A stretch of DNA of 64,000 nt from Pleomorphomonas carboxyditropha (GCF_002770725.1 NZ_NQVN01000015.1:55620-119619), one strand, 5' to 3'. Shown: positions 39,951 to 49,548, counted from the first letter of the stretch. Translations and numbers: made by a program. The notes: generated by a model from the sequence alone, not told the origin.

Positions 39951-40550
39951 TCAGCCGAACAGCTTGGCGGCGATCTTGGCGACGTGGGCGCCCTGATAGC
40001 GCGCCGCCTCCAGCTCGATTTCCGAGGGCTGGCGCGAACCGTCGCCGTCGGTGATGGTGGAGGCGCCGTAGGGCGAGCCGCCCTTGACGGCCTCGACGCC
40101 CATCTGGCCCTGGAAGGCGTAGGGCAGACCGACGTAGGCCATGCCGTGGTGCAGGAAGGTGGGGATCAGGCCGAGGATGGTCGATTCCTGGCCGCCGTGC
40201 TGGGTGGCCGACGACGTGAAGGCCGAAGCGACCTTGCCGACCAGCTTGCCCTGGGCCCAGAGAGCGCCGGTCTGGTCGAGGAAGTTGCGCATCTGCGAGG
40301 CCACGGTGCCGTAGCGCGTGCCGGCGCCGACGATGATGGCGTCGTAGTCGGCCAGCTCGTCCGGTCTGGCGATCGGCGCGGCCTGATCGACCTTGTAATA
40401 GGATGCCCTGGCGAGCTCCTCGGGCACCAGTTCCGGCACGCGCTTCACATCGACCGTGGCACCCGTCGAGCGAGCCCCCTCGGCGACGGCGTTGGCCATC
40501 GTCTCGATGTGACCGTAGGCGGAATAGTAGAGTACGAGAACCTTGGCCAT
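39951..40550 (-). CDS. wrbA: NAD(P)H:quinone oxidoreductase (flavodoxin-like)
   Basis: The 199-residue WrbA-type protein binds FMN and reduces quinones by two electrons, protecting against oxidative stress. The FMN phosphate loop is [12 protein letters not shown], with [19 protein letters not shown] and [12 protein letters not shown] later. Length is standard. It is divergent from the luciferase-like monooxygenase gene; the 221-bp gap holds a 15-bp palindrome. Confidence 0.93.
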   Translation of the reverse strand: MAKVLVLYYSAYGHIETMANAVAEGARSTGATVDVKRVPELVPEELARASYYKVDQAAPIARPDELADYDAIIVGAGTRYGTVASQMRNFLDQTGALWAQGKLVGKVASAFTSSATQHGGQESTILGLIPTFLHHGMAYVGLPYAFQGQMGVEAVKGGSPYGASTITDGDGSRQPSEIELEAARYQGAHVAKIAAKLFG

Positions 40551-40652
40551 TTCGGATATTCCTCGATCAGGGCCGGCTCCGCCGGCGAAAGCTATGGCTT
40601 GAACTTATCCGTCCGAGCGGCTACGCAAAGTCACGTAATGGGCGACACATCT

Positions 40653-40667
40653 TTCACCCAGGGTGAA
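40653..40667. promoter_or_regulatory. 15-bp perfect palindrome TTCACCC-A-GGGTGAA
   Basis: The palindrome lies in the divergent gap (40551-40771) between wrbA and the luciferase-like monooxygenase gene, two redox-flavoprotein genes. Its symmetry and placement suit a dimeric repressor or activator site. No regulator gene is adjacent. Confidence 0.5.
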
Positions 40668-40771
40668 CGATCCACCCCTTTCGCGGTCGCATTCTGGCAT
40701 CCAAATTGATCGGAAATCGCCGCCGGCGGCTTCGCGGCGCGCTTCCAACGCTCTCAATCGGGAAATCGATC

Positions 40772-41800
40772 ATGGAATTCGGCATCGACAGCTTCGTCTC
40801 GACCACCTGGACCCCGGCCAGCAAGACCGGCGATGCCGAGCGCATGGCGCGGCTCCTGGAAGAAATCGAAACGGCGGAGGCGGCCGGGCTCGACGTGTTC
40901 GCCATCGGCGAGCACCACCGCGAGGAATATCTGGCGTCGGCGCCGGCGGTCATCCTGGCCGCCGCCGCGGCGCGGACCAAGGCCATCCGCCTTGCCAGCG
41001 CCGTGACGGTGCTGAGCTCCGACGACCCGGTGCGGGTGTTCCAGCAGTTCGCCACGCTGGATCTGATTTCCAACGGCCGGGCGGAAATCATCGTCGGACG
41101 TGGCTCGTTCATCGAATCCTATCCGCTGTTCGGCTTCGACCTCAGGAACTACGACGAATTGTTCACCGAAAAGCTCGACCTGCTGCTGACCATCCGCGAC
41201 AACGTCAAGGTGACGTGGTCGGGCGAGCATCGCGCGCCGTTGACCGGCCAGGGCGTCTATCCGAGACCGGTGCAGAAGCCGCTGCCGGTCCGCATCGGCG
41301 TCGGCGGCACGCCGGCCTCGTTCGCCCGCGCCGGACTGATGGGCCTGCCGCTGGTGGTCGCCATCATCGGCGGCGAGCCGCACCGCTTCCGGCCGCTGAT
41401 CGACCTCTACCGCAAGGCGGGCGCCGAGGCCGGCCATCCGCCGGAAAGGCTCAGCGTCGGCGTGCACGCCGTCGGCTTCCTCGCCGACACGGCCGAAGAG
41501 GCGGCCGACATCTACTGGCCCGGCTACGAGCGCACCTTCTCGAAGATCGGCCGCGAGCGCGGCTGGGGACCGACGACGCGCGCCCAGTACGACGCGCTGC
41601 GCGGACCGACCGGCGCTCTGGTGATCGGCGGTCCGAACGAGGTCATCGCCAAGGTGCGCCATATCGACGAGTCGCTCGGCGGCATCGACCGCCTCACCCT
41701 GCTGCTGCAGGGGCCGGAGCTGCCGCACGCGGCGGCGCTGCACTCCATCGAACTGCTCGGCAACAAGGTGAAACCGGCGGTCAACGGCGGCACCGCCTGA
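40772..41800 (+). CDS. LLM class flavin-dependent oxidoreductase
   Basis: The 342-residue protein belongs to the bacterial luciferase-like monooxygenases, TIM-barrel enzymes that use reduced FMN or F420. Family signs are the N-terminal GIDSFVSTT, VFAIGEHHREEYLASAPAVIL, SDDPVRVFQQFATLD and GRAEIIVGRGSF. It probably relies on FMNH2 from a partner reductase, but substrate and partner are unknown. The ATG at 40772 follows GGGAAA. It is divergent from wrbA and may share its control. Confidence 0.87.
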   Translation: MEFGIDSFVSTTWTPASKTGDAERMARLLEEIETAEAAGLDVFAIGEHHREEYLASAPAVILAAAAARTKAIRLASAVTVLSSDDPVRVFQQFATLDLISNGRAEIIVGRGSFIESYPLFGFDLRNYDELFTEKLDLLLTIRDNVKVTWSGEHRAPLTGQGVYPRPVQKPLPVRIGVGGTPASFARAGLMGLPLVVAIIGGEPHRFRPLIDLYRKAGAEAGHPPERLSVGVHAVGFLADTAEEAADIYWPGYERTFSKIGRERGWGPTTRAQYDALRGPTGALVIGGPNEVIAKVRHIDESLGGIDRLTLLLQGPELPHAAALHSIELLGNKVKPAVNGGTA

Positions 41801-41949
41801 TCTCCGCCCTTTCGGAGCGGCCCGAGGCATCGCCGACGGCCGGTCTCCGCCGTTGTTCAATTTTGAAAGACAGTGTGCGAAAACGGGCAGTATGAATCGT
41901 TTTTTCGGGCGCCTATATCGATCTCCGGCAGCCAATTCCGGAGGCGATC

Positions 41950-42138
41950 ATGCAAGACATCCTGACCTTTTTCATCACCCGCGAGAGCTTCCGACGGTCA
42001 TTGCCGACGCACACCGCCGAGGCCGACCAGCGCTTCTACGACACGGCGGCGCCGCTGGCCGGCAAGGTGCGCGCCGCCCGGCGGCGGCTCGCCCGCTGGC
42101 GTCACCGCCTGCCCCGTCAGGAGACGACCGGCATTTGA
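41950..42138 (+). CDS. Small basic protein of unknown function
   Basis: A 62-residue frame starts with ATG at 41950 after a good GGAGG seven bases upstream. The product has an amphipathic first half and an Arg-rich end (AARRRLARWRHRLPRQ). I know no family. The strong ribosome site and the hairpin after its stop (42142-42172) favour a real gene; its codons look like those of its neighbours. The 149-bp gap before it (41801-41949) shows no clear promoter. Confidence 0.5.
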   Translation: MQDILTFFITRESFRRSLPTHTAEADQRFYDTAAPLAGKVRAARRRLARWRHRLPRQETTGI

Positions 42139-42141
42139 TCG

Positions 42142-42172
42142 GAAGGCCGGCGGCCTGGTTCCGCCGGCCTTC
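42142..42172. terminator. Perfect 12-bp hairpin between convergent genes
   Basis: GAAGGCCGGCGG (42142-42153) pairs with CCGCCGGCCTTC (42161-42172). It sits between the small ORF (plus) and the FAD oxidoreductase gene (minus) and overlaps the latter's stop codon. No T-run follows on either strand, so it is a terminator-like structure without a U-tract. Confidence 0.55.
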
Positions 42173-43349
42173 AAACGATGTTCTTTTCCCTGACCTGGCG
42201 GCCCTCGCGAACCCGGGCGGGCGACAGCTCGGAAAGATCGAGGCTCCGGTAGCCGCCATGGACGACGAGTTCGGCAAGGCCGCGGCCGACGGCCGGCGCC
42301 TGTTGCAGGCCATGGCCGGAAAAGCCGTTGGCGAGCAGGAAGTTCGGCAGCTCCGGCAGGGCGCCGAGCAGCACGTTGTCGTCGTAGGCGCACATGTCGT
42401 AATAGCCGGCCCAGGCGGCGCCCGGCTTGATGCGCTCGAAAGCCGGGACCCGCGTGGCGAGGGTCGGCCAGATGTGGTCCTCGAACAGGTTCCAGTCGAC
42501 GTCGAAATCGTCCTCGACCTCGGGATCGGCCTCGCCCGACGGCGCCCAGCCGCAGATGAAGCCATCGCTGTCGCCGCGCACATAGGTGCCGTTGGGATCG
42601 ATCAGCAGCGGGCAATGCTCGATTTTGTCTTCCGACTTGAAGGTGAAGATCATCCGCTTCTTCACCTCGATGGGAATGTCGATGCCGGCCGTGGCGGCGA
42701 GCTTGCGGCCGTCGGCGCCCGCGGCATTGATCACCGTGCCGGCGCCGATCACCTCGCCGTCTTCGAGACGAACGCCGGTCGCCTTGCCGTTGTCGATTTC
42801 GACGGCGACAGCACGGGATGGCCGGTATTCGATGCCGAGCGACCGCGCCTTCCTGCGAAAGGCCTGCATCATGCCGTAGCCGTCGAACCAGCCCTCGCCG
42901 CTGCGGCCGAAGCAGCCGGCCGAGAGATCGTCGACGCTGAGCCAGGGGAAGGTCGCCGCCAGCGCGGCCGGCTCCAGGAAGGCGATGTCGGCGCCGAGCT
43001 CGACCTGCAGCCTGTGGTTCTCGGCAAGCGTTTGCCGCCCGGCATCGGTGGCGAGGAAAAGATAGCCGTCCTCATGGAAGCCGATGTCCGGCCTGTCGCC
43101 GTCCACCTCCAGTACGTCGCCTATATTCCGAATGAATTCAATTCCATATAGCGATATCTTAATGTTCACCGCCGTGGAGAATTGCTGGCGGATGGAGGCG
43201 GCCGACAGCGCCGATGCGCATTTGCGGTAGGAAAGATCCTTCTCCAGCACCAATACCTTGCCGGAAAAATCGGGATTGGCGGCAAGATGATAGGCAGCCG
43301 ACGACCCCGTCACGGCGCCGCCGACGATCACGACATCATAGTGAGCCAT
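42171..43349 (-). CDS. FAD-dependent oxidoreductase (DAO family)
   Basis: The 392-residue protein has the N-terminal dinucleotide fold VVIVGGAVTGSSAAYHL and the later family marks INAAGADGRKLA and ANGFSGHGLQQAPAVGRGLAELV of D-amino-acid/glycine oxidase or sarcosine dehydrogenase-type flavoenzymes. It probably oxidises an amino acid or N-methyl amine; the substrate is not evident. ATG at 43347-43349 puts the FAD motif at the usual place; an ATG at 43370 lacks a ribosome site. A promoter-like sequence lies about 50 bp upstream. Confidence 0.86.
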   Translation of the reverse strand: MAHYDVVIVGGAVTGSSAAYHLAANPDFSGKVLVLEKDLSYRKCASALSAASIRQQFSTAVNIKISLYGIEFIRNIGDVLEVDGDRPDIGFHEDGYLFLATDAGRQTLAENHRLQVELGADIAFLEPAALAATFPWLSVDDLSAGCFGRSGEGWFDGYGMMQAFRRKARSLGIEYRPSRAVAVEIDNGKATGVRLEDGEVIGAGTVINAAGADGRKLAATAGIDIPIEVKKRMIFTFKSEDKIEHCPLLIDPNGTYVRGDSDGFICGWAPSGEADPEVEDDFDVDWNLFEDHIWPTLATRVPAFERIKPGAAWAGYYDMCAYDDNVLLGALPELPNFLLANGFSGHGLQQAPAVGRGLAELVVHGGYRSLDLSELSPARVREGRQVREKNIV

Positions 43350-43396
43350 TTGAGAACCTGATTGCCCCATGGGCGCGCGAGGCGCCCGATGCGGCC

Positions 43397-43425
43397 ATCA
43401 GAAATTCAGCTCCCGATACTGTCAA
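43397..43425 (-). promoter_or_regulatory. Putative sigma-70-type promoter of the FAD oxidoreductase gene
   Basis: On the minus strand TTGACA (43420-43425) is followed after 17 bases by TCTGAT (43397-43402). The -35 is perfect and the spacing ideal; the -10 is weak. It lies 48 bp before the start codon. The rest of the 192-bp gap to metG shows nothing else. Confidence 0.5.
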
Positions 43426-43541
43426 GCGGACGGCAGCTCAACGCGCCGGCAGGCGCTGCACAAACATTGCGCTGATGCCTCGGCGAGCAGTTCGGCTTCC
43501 GGACGACGGCTGTCGCCCGGAGCCTTCGTCCGCTCGCCGCC

Positions 43542-45086
43542 TCAGTCGGCCGCCTTCTCCACGTAGCGCGGGAAGATGCCGACCGGCGCCGGCAACGCGT
43601 TGCCACCGGCAAGCGCCCCGCCCTCGCCCAGGCTGTCGAAGGCGCGCCTGTCGGCCGGCACCGCCAGGAGGTCGAGCAGCTTCTCCATCGAGGCCGGCAT
43701 CACCGGCTGGATCAGGATGGCGACGTTCCGGAGCAGCTCCGCCGTCACCCACATGATGGTGGCAAAGCGCGCCTCGTCGGTCTTGCGCACCGTCCACGGC
43801 GCCTCGGCGTCGAAATAGCGGTTGGCTTCGCCGAGCACCGCCCAGATGGCGTTGAGCGCCTGATGGATCTGCTGCGTTCCGATCGCCTCGCGGCAGACCG
43901 GCAACAGGCCGTAGACGCTCTCGAGGATCGCCCTGTCGGCTTCGGTGAGCGCGCCCGGCGTCGGCAGCACGCCGCCGAGGTTCTTGGCGATCATCGACAG
44001 CGAGCGCTGCGCCAGGTTGCCGAGATTGTTGGCGAGGTCGGCGTTCATGCGGCCGACGATCGCCTCGTGGCTGTAGTTGCCGTCCTGGCCGAAGGAGACC
44101 TCGCGCAGGAAGAAGTAGCGCACCGGGTCGAGGCCGTAGGCGTCGACCATCTCCTGCGGCCCGACGACGTTGCCGACCGACTTCGACATCTTCTCGCCGC
44201 GGTTGAACAGGAAGCCGTGGGCGTAGACGCGCTTCGGCAGCGGCACGCCGGCGCTCATCAGGAAGGCCGGCCAGTAGACGGTATGGAAGCGGACGATGTC
44301 CTTGCCGATGATATGCAGCGCCGGCCAGAATTTCCGGAACAGCTCGCTGTCGGTGTCCGGGTAGCCGAGCGCCGTGATGTAGTTGGTCAGCGCGTCGACC
44401 CAGACATACATGACGTGCTTGTCGTTGCCCGGCACCGGGATGCCCCAGTCGAAGGTGGTGCGGGAGATGGAAAGATCCTTGAGCCCGCCCTTGACGAAGC
44501 TCACCACCTCGTTGCGGCGCTCGTCGGGGCCGATGAAGTCCGGCTGCTCCTCGTAGAGCTTCAGGAGCTTCTCCTGATAGGCGCTGAGGCGGAAGAAGTA
44601 GCTCTCCTCCTCCACCCATTCGACGGGCGTGCCCTGCGGGCCGAAGCGGATGCCGTCGTCGGAGACGATGGTTTCCTCCTCGCCGTAGTAGGCCTCGTCG
44701 CGCACCGAATACCAGCCGGCGTACTTGTTGAGATAGATGTCGCCGTTCGCCTCCATCGCCTTCCAGATGGCCTGGCAGGCGACACGGTGACGCTCCTCGC
44801 TGGTGCGGATGAAATCGTCGTTGGAGAGGTTCAGGAGGGTGGCCATCTCCTGGAAGCGGGCCGAGTTGCGGTCGGCGAGCTCGCGGGCGGTGATGCCCTC
44901 CTTGCGCGCCGTCTGCAGCATCTTGATGCCGTGCTCGTCGGTGCCGGTCAGGAAGCGGACGTCGTAGCCGTCGAGCCGCATGAACCGCGCCATCACGTCG
45001 GTCGCCATCGCCTCGTAGGCATGGCCGATGTGAGGAGCCCCGTTGGGGTAGCTGATCGCGGTCGTGATGTAGAACGTCGGTTTCAT
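43542..45086 (-). CDS. metG: Methionine--tRNA ligase
   Basis: The 514-residue class I synthetase has the HIGH motif in [13 protein letters not shown] and KMSKS in [11 protein letters not shown]. The connective part near residues 125-165 lacks the zinc-knuckle cysteines of E. coli MetG, and there is no C-terminal dimerisation domain, as usual in this class. It follows holB in the same direction with an 86-bp gap. Confidence 0.96.
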   Translation of the reverse strand: MKPTFYITTAISYPNGAPHIGHAYEAMATDVMARFMRLDGYDVRFLTGTDEHGIKMLQTARKEGITARELADRNSARFQEMATLLNLSNDDFIRTSEERHRVACQAIWKAMEANGDIYLNKYAGWYSVRDEAYYGEEETIVSDDGIRFGPQGTPVEWVEEESYFFRLSAYQEKLLKLYEEQPDFIGPDERRNEVVSFVKGGLKDLSISRTTFDWGIPVPGNDKHVMYVWVDALTNYITALGYPDTDSELFRKFWPALHIIGKDIVRFHTVYWPAFLMSAGVPLPKRVYAHGFLFNRGEKMSKSVGNVVGPQEMVDAYGLDPVRYFFLREVSFGQDGNYSHEAIVGRMNADLANNLGNLAQRSLSMIAKNLGGVLPTPGALTEADRAILESVYGLLPVCREAIGTQQIHQALNAIWAVLGEANRYFDAEAPWTVRKTDEARFATIMWVTAELLRNVAILIQPVMPASMEKLLDLLAVPADRRAFDSLGEGGALAGGNALPAPVGIFPRYVEKAAD

Positions 45087-45172
45087 GAGTTCGCTTCAGG
45101 GTTTCGATGGTGCCGGACGGAAGGTCGCAAGACGCGTCCAAAAGGAACGCCGGCGGCACATCTTGTGAATAG

Positions 45173-46225
45173 CTACTTAGCGACGCATCCCGCAAGGCTT
45201 TGCATCAGCGAAATTACCGCCTGCCGGCGATCGAGGTTGATGCCGTCGGTCTCGGCGACGATGCGATTGACCGTCTCCCAGGCGACCGCGTAGCCGTTGA
45301 CGCGATCGACGCCGCCCCTCAGCGTCAGGCGCATGTGCTCGGAGAGCCAGCCGCGGGCGAGATCGGCGCAGAGGTCGAAGCTGTCGGCGCCCTTGCGGCC
45401 GGCGACCGCGTCGGCAAAGCGATAGAGGCGCGGCCGGTCGAGGCGGGGAAACCCGTCGGCCAGCGCCCGGAACTGGCGATAGACCTCGAGGCCGTCGTTC
45501 TCGATGCATTCGATCGCCCGGCGCACCGAGCCTTCGGAGAGCGCCGCCAAGGCCGGCTTGTCGCCTTCGGCGACCGTCAGGCCGAGCGAGGTCAGCGCCG
45601 CATCGAGATCGTCGGGACCGAGCGGATCGAGGGACAGGCGGCGGCAGCGCGAGCGGATGGTCGGCAGCAGCCGCCCCGGCGCGTGGGAGAGCACCAGGAA
45701 CAGCGACCGCTTCGGCGGCTCCTCCAGCATCTTCAAGAGCGCGTTGGCCGCCGAGACGTTCATGTCGTCGGCGGCGTCGACGATGGCGATGCGATAGCCG
45801 TCGACGCCGGCGGCGTTGCCGAAGAAGGTCACCGTCTTGCGGATCTCGTCGACAGTGAGCTGCGTCTTGACCTTCTTGGCCTTGTCGTCCCAGGGGCGGC
45901 GAAGATGCAGCAGATTGGGGTGGGCGCCGGTCGCCACCATGGCGGCGACGCGGTCGCTGGCCGGCAGCAGGCCGGCGGCGGGCGGCGGCGCCTTCGTCGG
46001 ATCGGCATGGCTCAGCACGAAGCGGGCGAAGCGGAAGGCCAGCGTCGCCTTGCCGATGCCCTTCGGACCGGTCAGCAGGATGGCGTGATGCAGCCGGCCG
46101 CCGGCATAGCCTTCGTGCAATTCGGCGGCGGCGACCGCATGGCCGATCAGCTCCGTCTGCTCGCGCGGCAGCGGCAGCCCTTCCAGCCAGTCGGCCTCGG
46201 TGGCGCGATCGTCCTCAATCGCCAC
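45173..46225 (-). CDS. holB: DNA polymerase III subunit delta'
   Basis: The 350-residue clamp-loader subunit has the AAA+ fold: Walker A in TGPKGIGKATLAFRFA, the SRC motif in TIRSRCRRL, and a Walker B-like IAIVDAADDMN, with ANALLKMLEEPP as in all delta' proteins. The start is GTG at 46223-46225 with GGGAGAG eight bases upstream, overlapping the end of tmk by 11 bp. Confidence 0.93.
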   Translation of the reverse strand: MAIEDDRATEADWLEGLPLPREQTELIGHAVAAAELHEGYAGGRLHHAILLTGPKGIGKATLAFRFARFVLSHADPTKAPPPAAGLLPASDRVAAMVATGAHPNLLHLRRPWDDKAKKVKTQLTVDEIRKTVTFFGNAAGVDGYRIAIVDAADDMNVSAANALLKMLEEPPKRSLFLVLSHAPGRLLPTIRSRCRRLSLDPLGPDDLDAALTSLGLTVAEGDKPALAALSEGSVRRAIECIENDGLEVYRQFRALADGFPRLDRPRLYRFADAVAGRKGADSFDLCADLARGWLSEHMRLTLRGGVDRVNGYAVAWETVNRIVAETDGINLDRRQAVISLMQSLAGCVAK

Positions 46226-46874
46226 GGGCGCTCTCCCGATCGAGCCCGAAACGGTCGGTCACCAGCGCCAGGATGTCGGCGGACACCACGTCCTTGTCCC
46301 GGCTGCCGTCGACGACGACGCAGCGCTCCGGAAAGCGGTCGGCCAGCGCCAGGAAGCCGCGCCGCCGTTCCTCATGCACCGCGACGGCATCGCTCTCGAA
46401 CCGGTCGGCGCCCTCCGAACGATGGCCGACACGGGCGAGCCCGACCGCGACGGGCACGTCGATGATGACGGTGAGATCGGGAACCGTGGAGCCGATGGCG
46501 GCGTCGACGAGGCTGTCGACGACATCGGCCGGCAGCCCGCCGGCCGTTCCCTGGTAGACCCGGCTCGAATCGGCGAAACGGTCGCAAATCACGTAGGCGC
46601 CGCGTACCAGCGACGGCTCGATCAGCTCGGCGACGTGGTCGATACGGGCGGCGGCGAACAGGTAGGCCTCGCCGAGCACGCCGAGCGGCCTTGCCCGGCC
46701 GGACAGGAGAACACCACGGATCGCCTCGGCAGCCGGCGAGCCGCCGGGCTCGCGCGTCAGCACCACGTCGAGGCCGCGGCCCTCGAGAGCCGCCGCAAGG
46801 CGCTTCGACTGCGTCGACTTGCCGGTGCCCTCGCCGCCCTCGAAGGTGATGAACCTACCCCTGGTGCCGGCCAC
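46215..46874 (-). CDS. tmk: Thymidylate kinase
   Basis: This 219-residue enzyme phosphorylates dTMP to dTDP. It shows the P-loop FEGGEGTGKST, the TREPGGS loop and the DR motif in VICDRFADSSRVYQG. The start is a GTG at 46872-46874 with GGGAG seven bases upstream, within the last 20 bp of the DacF-like gene, so translation of the two is probably coupled. Confidence 0.95.
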   Translation of the reverse strand: MAGTRGRFITFEGGEGTGKSTQSKRLAAALEGRGLDVVLTREPGGSPAAEAIRGVLLSGRARPLGVLGEAYLFAAARIDHVAELIEPSLVRGAYVICDRFADSSRVYQGTAGGLPADVVDSLVDAAIGSTVPDLTVIIDVPVAVGLARVGHRSEGADRFESDAVAVHEERRRGFLALADRFPERCVVVDGSRDKDVVSADILALVTDRFGLDRESARGD

Positions 46875-48072
46875 GCAATGCTCCCAAGTTCACGATATCC
46901 TCGATCGATATAGACCCGATCGTCCTGTACCACCAGCCGGCGAACATCTCGGCGAAACCGTCGAGCGCCCGGTCGCGGATCTCGCCGCGCTCGACGTCGA
47001 CGGCGGCCTCGAGCGGTACCGATTGATAGAGGCGATCGTCGACCCGGACCTCCAGGCGGGCCACCGGGGCGCCGCGCCGTATCGGCGCCGGCACGGGGCC
47101 GTCGTAGACCACGGCGAGGCGGAACTGCGAGCGGTCGCCGGTCGGCAGCGTCAGATTCACCGGGGCGCCGCCGGCCGCAATGACCGGCACGTCCGGCGCA
47201 TTGCCGCCGAACGCCTTCACCCGGCCGATCTCGGCCCCGGACGGAAAGATCTCGAACCGGCCGTATTCCGAGAACGCCCCCTCGATCAGTGCCTTGAGGT
47301 CCTTGTCGCGGTCGGCGAGCGAGGTGTAGCCGCTGGCCGCCACGGTGACGCGGCGATCGCCGCGGCCGGCCGACAACAAGGCCCCGAAGCCGTCGGCCTC
47401 GTCGAAGGCCAGCATCATGCCGTCGACGCCCGGCAGCTCCTTCACGAAGCGCGTCTTGTTGGTCTGGTTGATCTTGTTCCAGAGAAATTCCGGCTGGCTG
47501 TAGAGCGCGTAGCGGTCGGGATAGCTCGTCCGGATATGGGCGGCCAGCGCCAGCATGTCGGCCAGGGTGGTCTTCGCCCGGGGGTCGGGATAGCCGGTCG
47601 GATTGGCAAAGCGGCTGTCCTTGAGGCCGATCCGCGCCGCGTAGGCGTTCATGCGCTCGGTGAAGGCGGCTTCCGATCCCGTCAGCCCCTCGGCCAGCGC
47701 GATCGCCGCGTCGTTGGCGTAGTCGACGACGAGGCCGCGCAAGAGATCGCCCACCGGCACGAACGATTTCACCGCCGCGAACATGGTGGTGACGCGGGCC
47801 GGCGCGCCGCCGGTGCGCCAGGCGTGCTCGCTGACCGGATAGAGCGTGGCGTCGGTGACTTCGCCGGCCTTCAGCGCCTCGAAGACCACGGCGGCGGTCA
47901 CCAGCTTGGTGAAATTGGCCGGCGCGAACGGCTTGTCTTCGTCCTTGGCGATCAGCAGCGAGCCGGTGGTTTCGTCGTGCAGCACCACGCGCGGTGCGAT
48001 GCTCTCGAGCGCGACGGACGGGCCGGACATCAGGGCGGCGAACAGAAGGAGCGGCAGAAGGAACCCACGCAT
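46855..48072 (-). CDS. DacF-like protein (D-Ala-D-Ala carboxypeptidase fold, catalytic motifs lost)
   Basis: The 405-residue exported protein (signal peptide about 1-21) aligns by eye along its full length with DacF/PBP5 carboxypeptidases, including FANPTGYPDPRAKTTLADML and a C-terminal beta domain. The catalytic motifs are changed: the SxxK serine is N53 in N53-F-T-K56, SxN reads Y118-A-N120, and KTG reads M220-L-A222. It should therefore not acylate on penicillin or cleave peptides. The frame is intact, has a good start, and lies in the usual dacF-tmk-holB place, so I treat it as a pseudoenzyme, perhaps binding peptidoglycan or a partner, and not as a decayed gene. Confidence 0.85.
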   Translation of the reverse strand: MRGFLLPLLLFAALMSGPSVALESIAPRVVLHDETTGSLLIAKDEDKPFAPANFTKLVTAAVVFEALKAGEVTDATLYPVSEHAWRTGGAPARVTTMFAAVKSFVPVGDLLRGLVVDYANDAAIALAEGLTGSEAAFTERMNAYAARIGLKDSRFANPTGYPDPRAKTTLADMLALAAHIRTSYPDRYALYSQPEFLWNKINQTNKTRFVKELPGVDGMMLAFDEADGFGALLSAGRGDRRVTVAASGYTSLADRDKDLKALIEGAFSEYGRFEIFPSGAEIGRVKAFGGNAPDVPVIAAGGAPVNLTLPTGDRSQFRLAVVYDGPVPAPIRRGAPVARLEVRVDDRLYQSVPLEAAVDVERGEIRDRALDGFAEMFAGWWYRTIGSISIEDIVNLGALRGRHQG

Positions 48073-48144
48073 GACGACGAAACCGGACCTCCCGCTGCCG
48101 GCGCCCTTGGACGCCGGACATGCCCTCGCCGCGCGGAACGCCGG

Positions 48145-49548
48145 TCAGCGCAGGAGACGGGCTCCGTCGATGCCGGCCGCCTCGGCAGCGGCAATCACCT
48201 GGTCCGGCGTCGCGGTCAGAGCGGTGAGGCGCATCAGCTTCATGCCGCGCCCGCCAACCGTGATGTCGGTGACGACGGGCGTGCCATAGGCCGAAAGCAC
48301 GGCGCTCACCTTGGCGACATTGTCCGGATTGCCGAACACGCCGAGCTGGACCACCGGGCCTGACGACTCGCGGGCGGCCGCCGGCTTCGAGCCGGCCATG
48401 CCTTCGAGCTTGTCGACCAGCTCCGACAGGCCCGTTCCCGCCTCGATGCCATCGACGGCCTGGTAGGCCTGCGACACGCGATCGGCGGCGTAGCCGGAGG
48501 CGTTGGGCGGCAGCGGCGGCAACATGACGTCGCCGAACATGACGGTGGGCTGGTAGGTATTGGCGGCCGGATCGGCGAAGCTCATGCGCGGCTGCGGCAC
48601 GGGCACGGCCGCGTTGGGCGCCAGGGCGGCGAACTGCGGCTGGGCCACGAAATCGGCAGGATCGGCCGAAGCGATGGTGACGTAATCGAAGGTCTCGGCC
48701 GGACGGGGCAGCGGCACCACGTCGATGGCCGGCGCCGGGGTGCCGGCGATGTCGGCCGGCGCGGCGGCGGCCACCACGGCCGGGGCGACGGGCGCCACCG
48801 GAGCGGGCACCGCCTTCGGCGCATCCGAGCTGCCGAAGACGTTCATCATGCTCTTGACGCCGGGCAGCGATTCGACGGCGGCGAGCATGACGTTCGGCTT
48901 GTCCGCCTGCGGCTCGACAAGCGACGGGCCACGATAGGAGGCGAGCAGGAAGGCGGTATCATCGCCTTCGGTCGACGCCGGGCCGACGTATTCGACGCGA
49001 ATCTTGGCGACGCCGGCGCGCTTGACGCCGAGCATGTCGGCGGCGCGCTGCGACATGTCGAGGACGCGGTTGGAATGGAACGGCCCGCGATCGTTGACGC
49101 GGACGATGACCGAGCGGCCGGTGGCCAGGCTGGTCAGCCTGGCGTAAGACGGCAGCGGCATGGTGGGATGGGCGGCGGAAATCGACGCGCTGTCGAAGAC
49201 TTCGCCATTGGCCGTGCGGCGGCCGTGGAAATCGGTGCCGTACCAGCTGGCGAGACCGACGACCTTGTAGTCGGGATCGATCTTCGGCACGTAGGTCTTG
49301 CCGGCGATCTGATAGGGCTTGCCGACCATGGCGCGGCCGCCGCCCTTCGGTACCGGCTGCCCCATGGCGACGACGCGCGGGCTGGGCGCGACGCCATATT
49401 TGGGATCGATCTTTGCCTTGGCGGATTTGAGGGGGGCCTGTTCGGTTGTTCCGCAGCCCGCCACGCCGATCGCCAGAACCAGTGATGTGGACATCACGGT
49501 CAGGAGCGTTTTCGTCGTCGAGCGCGTGCCGTTTCGCCCTGCAGTCAT
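48145..49548 (-). CDS. rlpA: RlpA family lytic transglycosylase/lipoprotein
   Basis: The 467-residue protein has a lipoprotein signal ending VAGC (about residues 1-32), then a double-psi beta-barrel RlpA domain (VVGLASWYGTDFHGRRTANGE through VRVNDRGPFHSNRVLDMS), a Pro/Ala-rich linker and a C-terminal SPOR domain (about 390-467). In relatives RlpA cuts naked glycan strands at division sites. The catalytic region keeps the Asp-Arg-Gly-Pro-Phe motif. The ATG at 49546-49548 follows AAGG. It heads the rlpA-dacF-tmk-holB run. Confidence 0.92.
   Translation of the reverse strand: MTAGRNGTRSTTKTLLTVMSTSLVLAIGVAGCGTTEQAPLKSAKAKIDPKYGVAPSPRVVAMGQPVPKGGGRAMVGKPYQIAGKTYVPKIDPDYKVVGLASWYGTDFHGRRTANGEVFDSASISAAHPTMPLPSYARLTSLATGRSVIVRVNDRGPFHSNRVLDMSQRAADMLGVKRAGVAKIRVEYVGPASTEGDDTAFLLASYRGPSLVEPQADKPNVMLAAVESLPGVKSMMNVFGSSDAPKAVPAPVAPVAPAVVAAAAPADIAGTPAPAIDVVPLPRPAETFDYVTIASADPADFVAQPQFAALAPNAAVPVPQPRMSFADPAANTYQPTVMFGDVMLPPLPPNASGYAADRVSQAYQAVDGIEAGTGLSELVDKLEGMAGSKPAAARESSGPVVQLGVFGNPDNVAKVSAVLSAYGTPVVTDITVGGRGMKLMRLTALTATPDQVIAAAEAAGIDGARLLR

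Noticed and set aside
46855..48072. Calling the DacF-like gene a pseudogene
   Set aside because: The frame is intact with signal peptide, good start and operon coupling to tmk; only the catalytic residues differ, which fits a pseudoenzyme better than decay.
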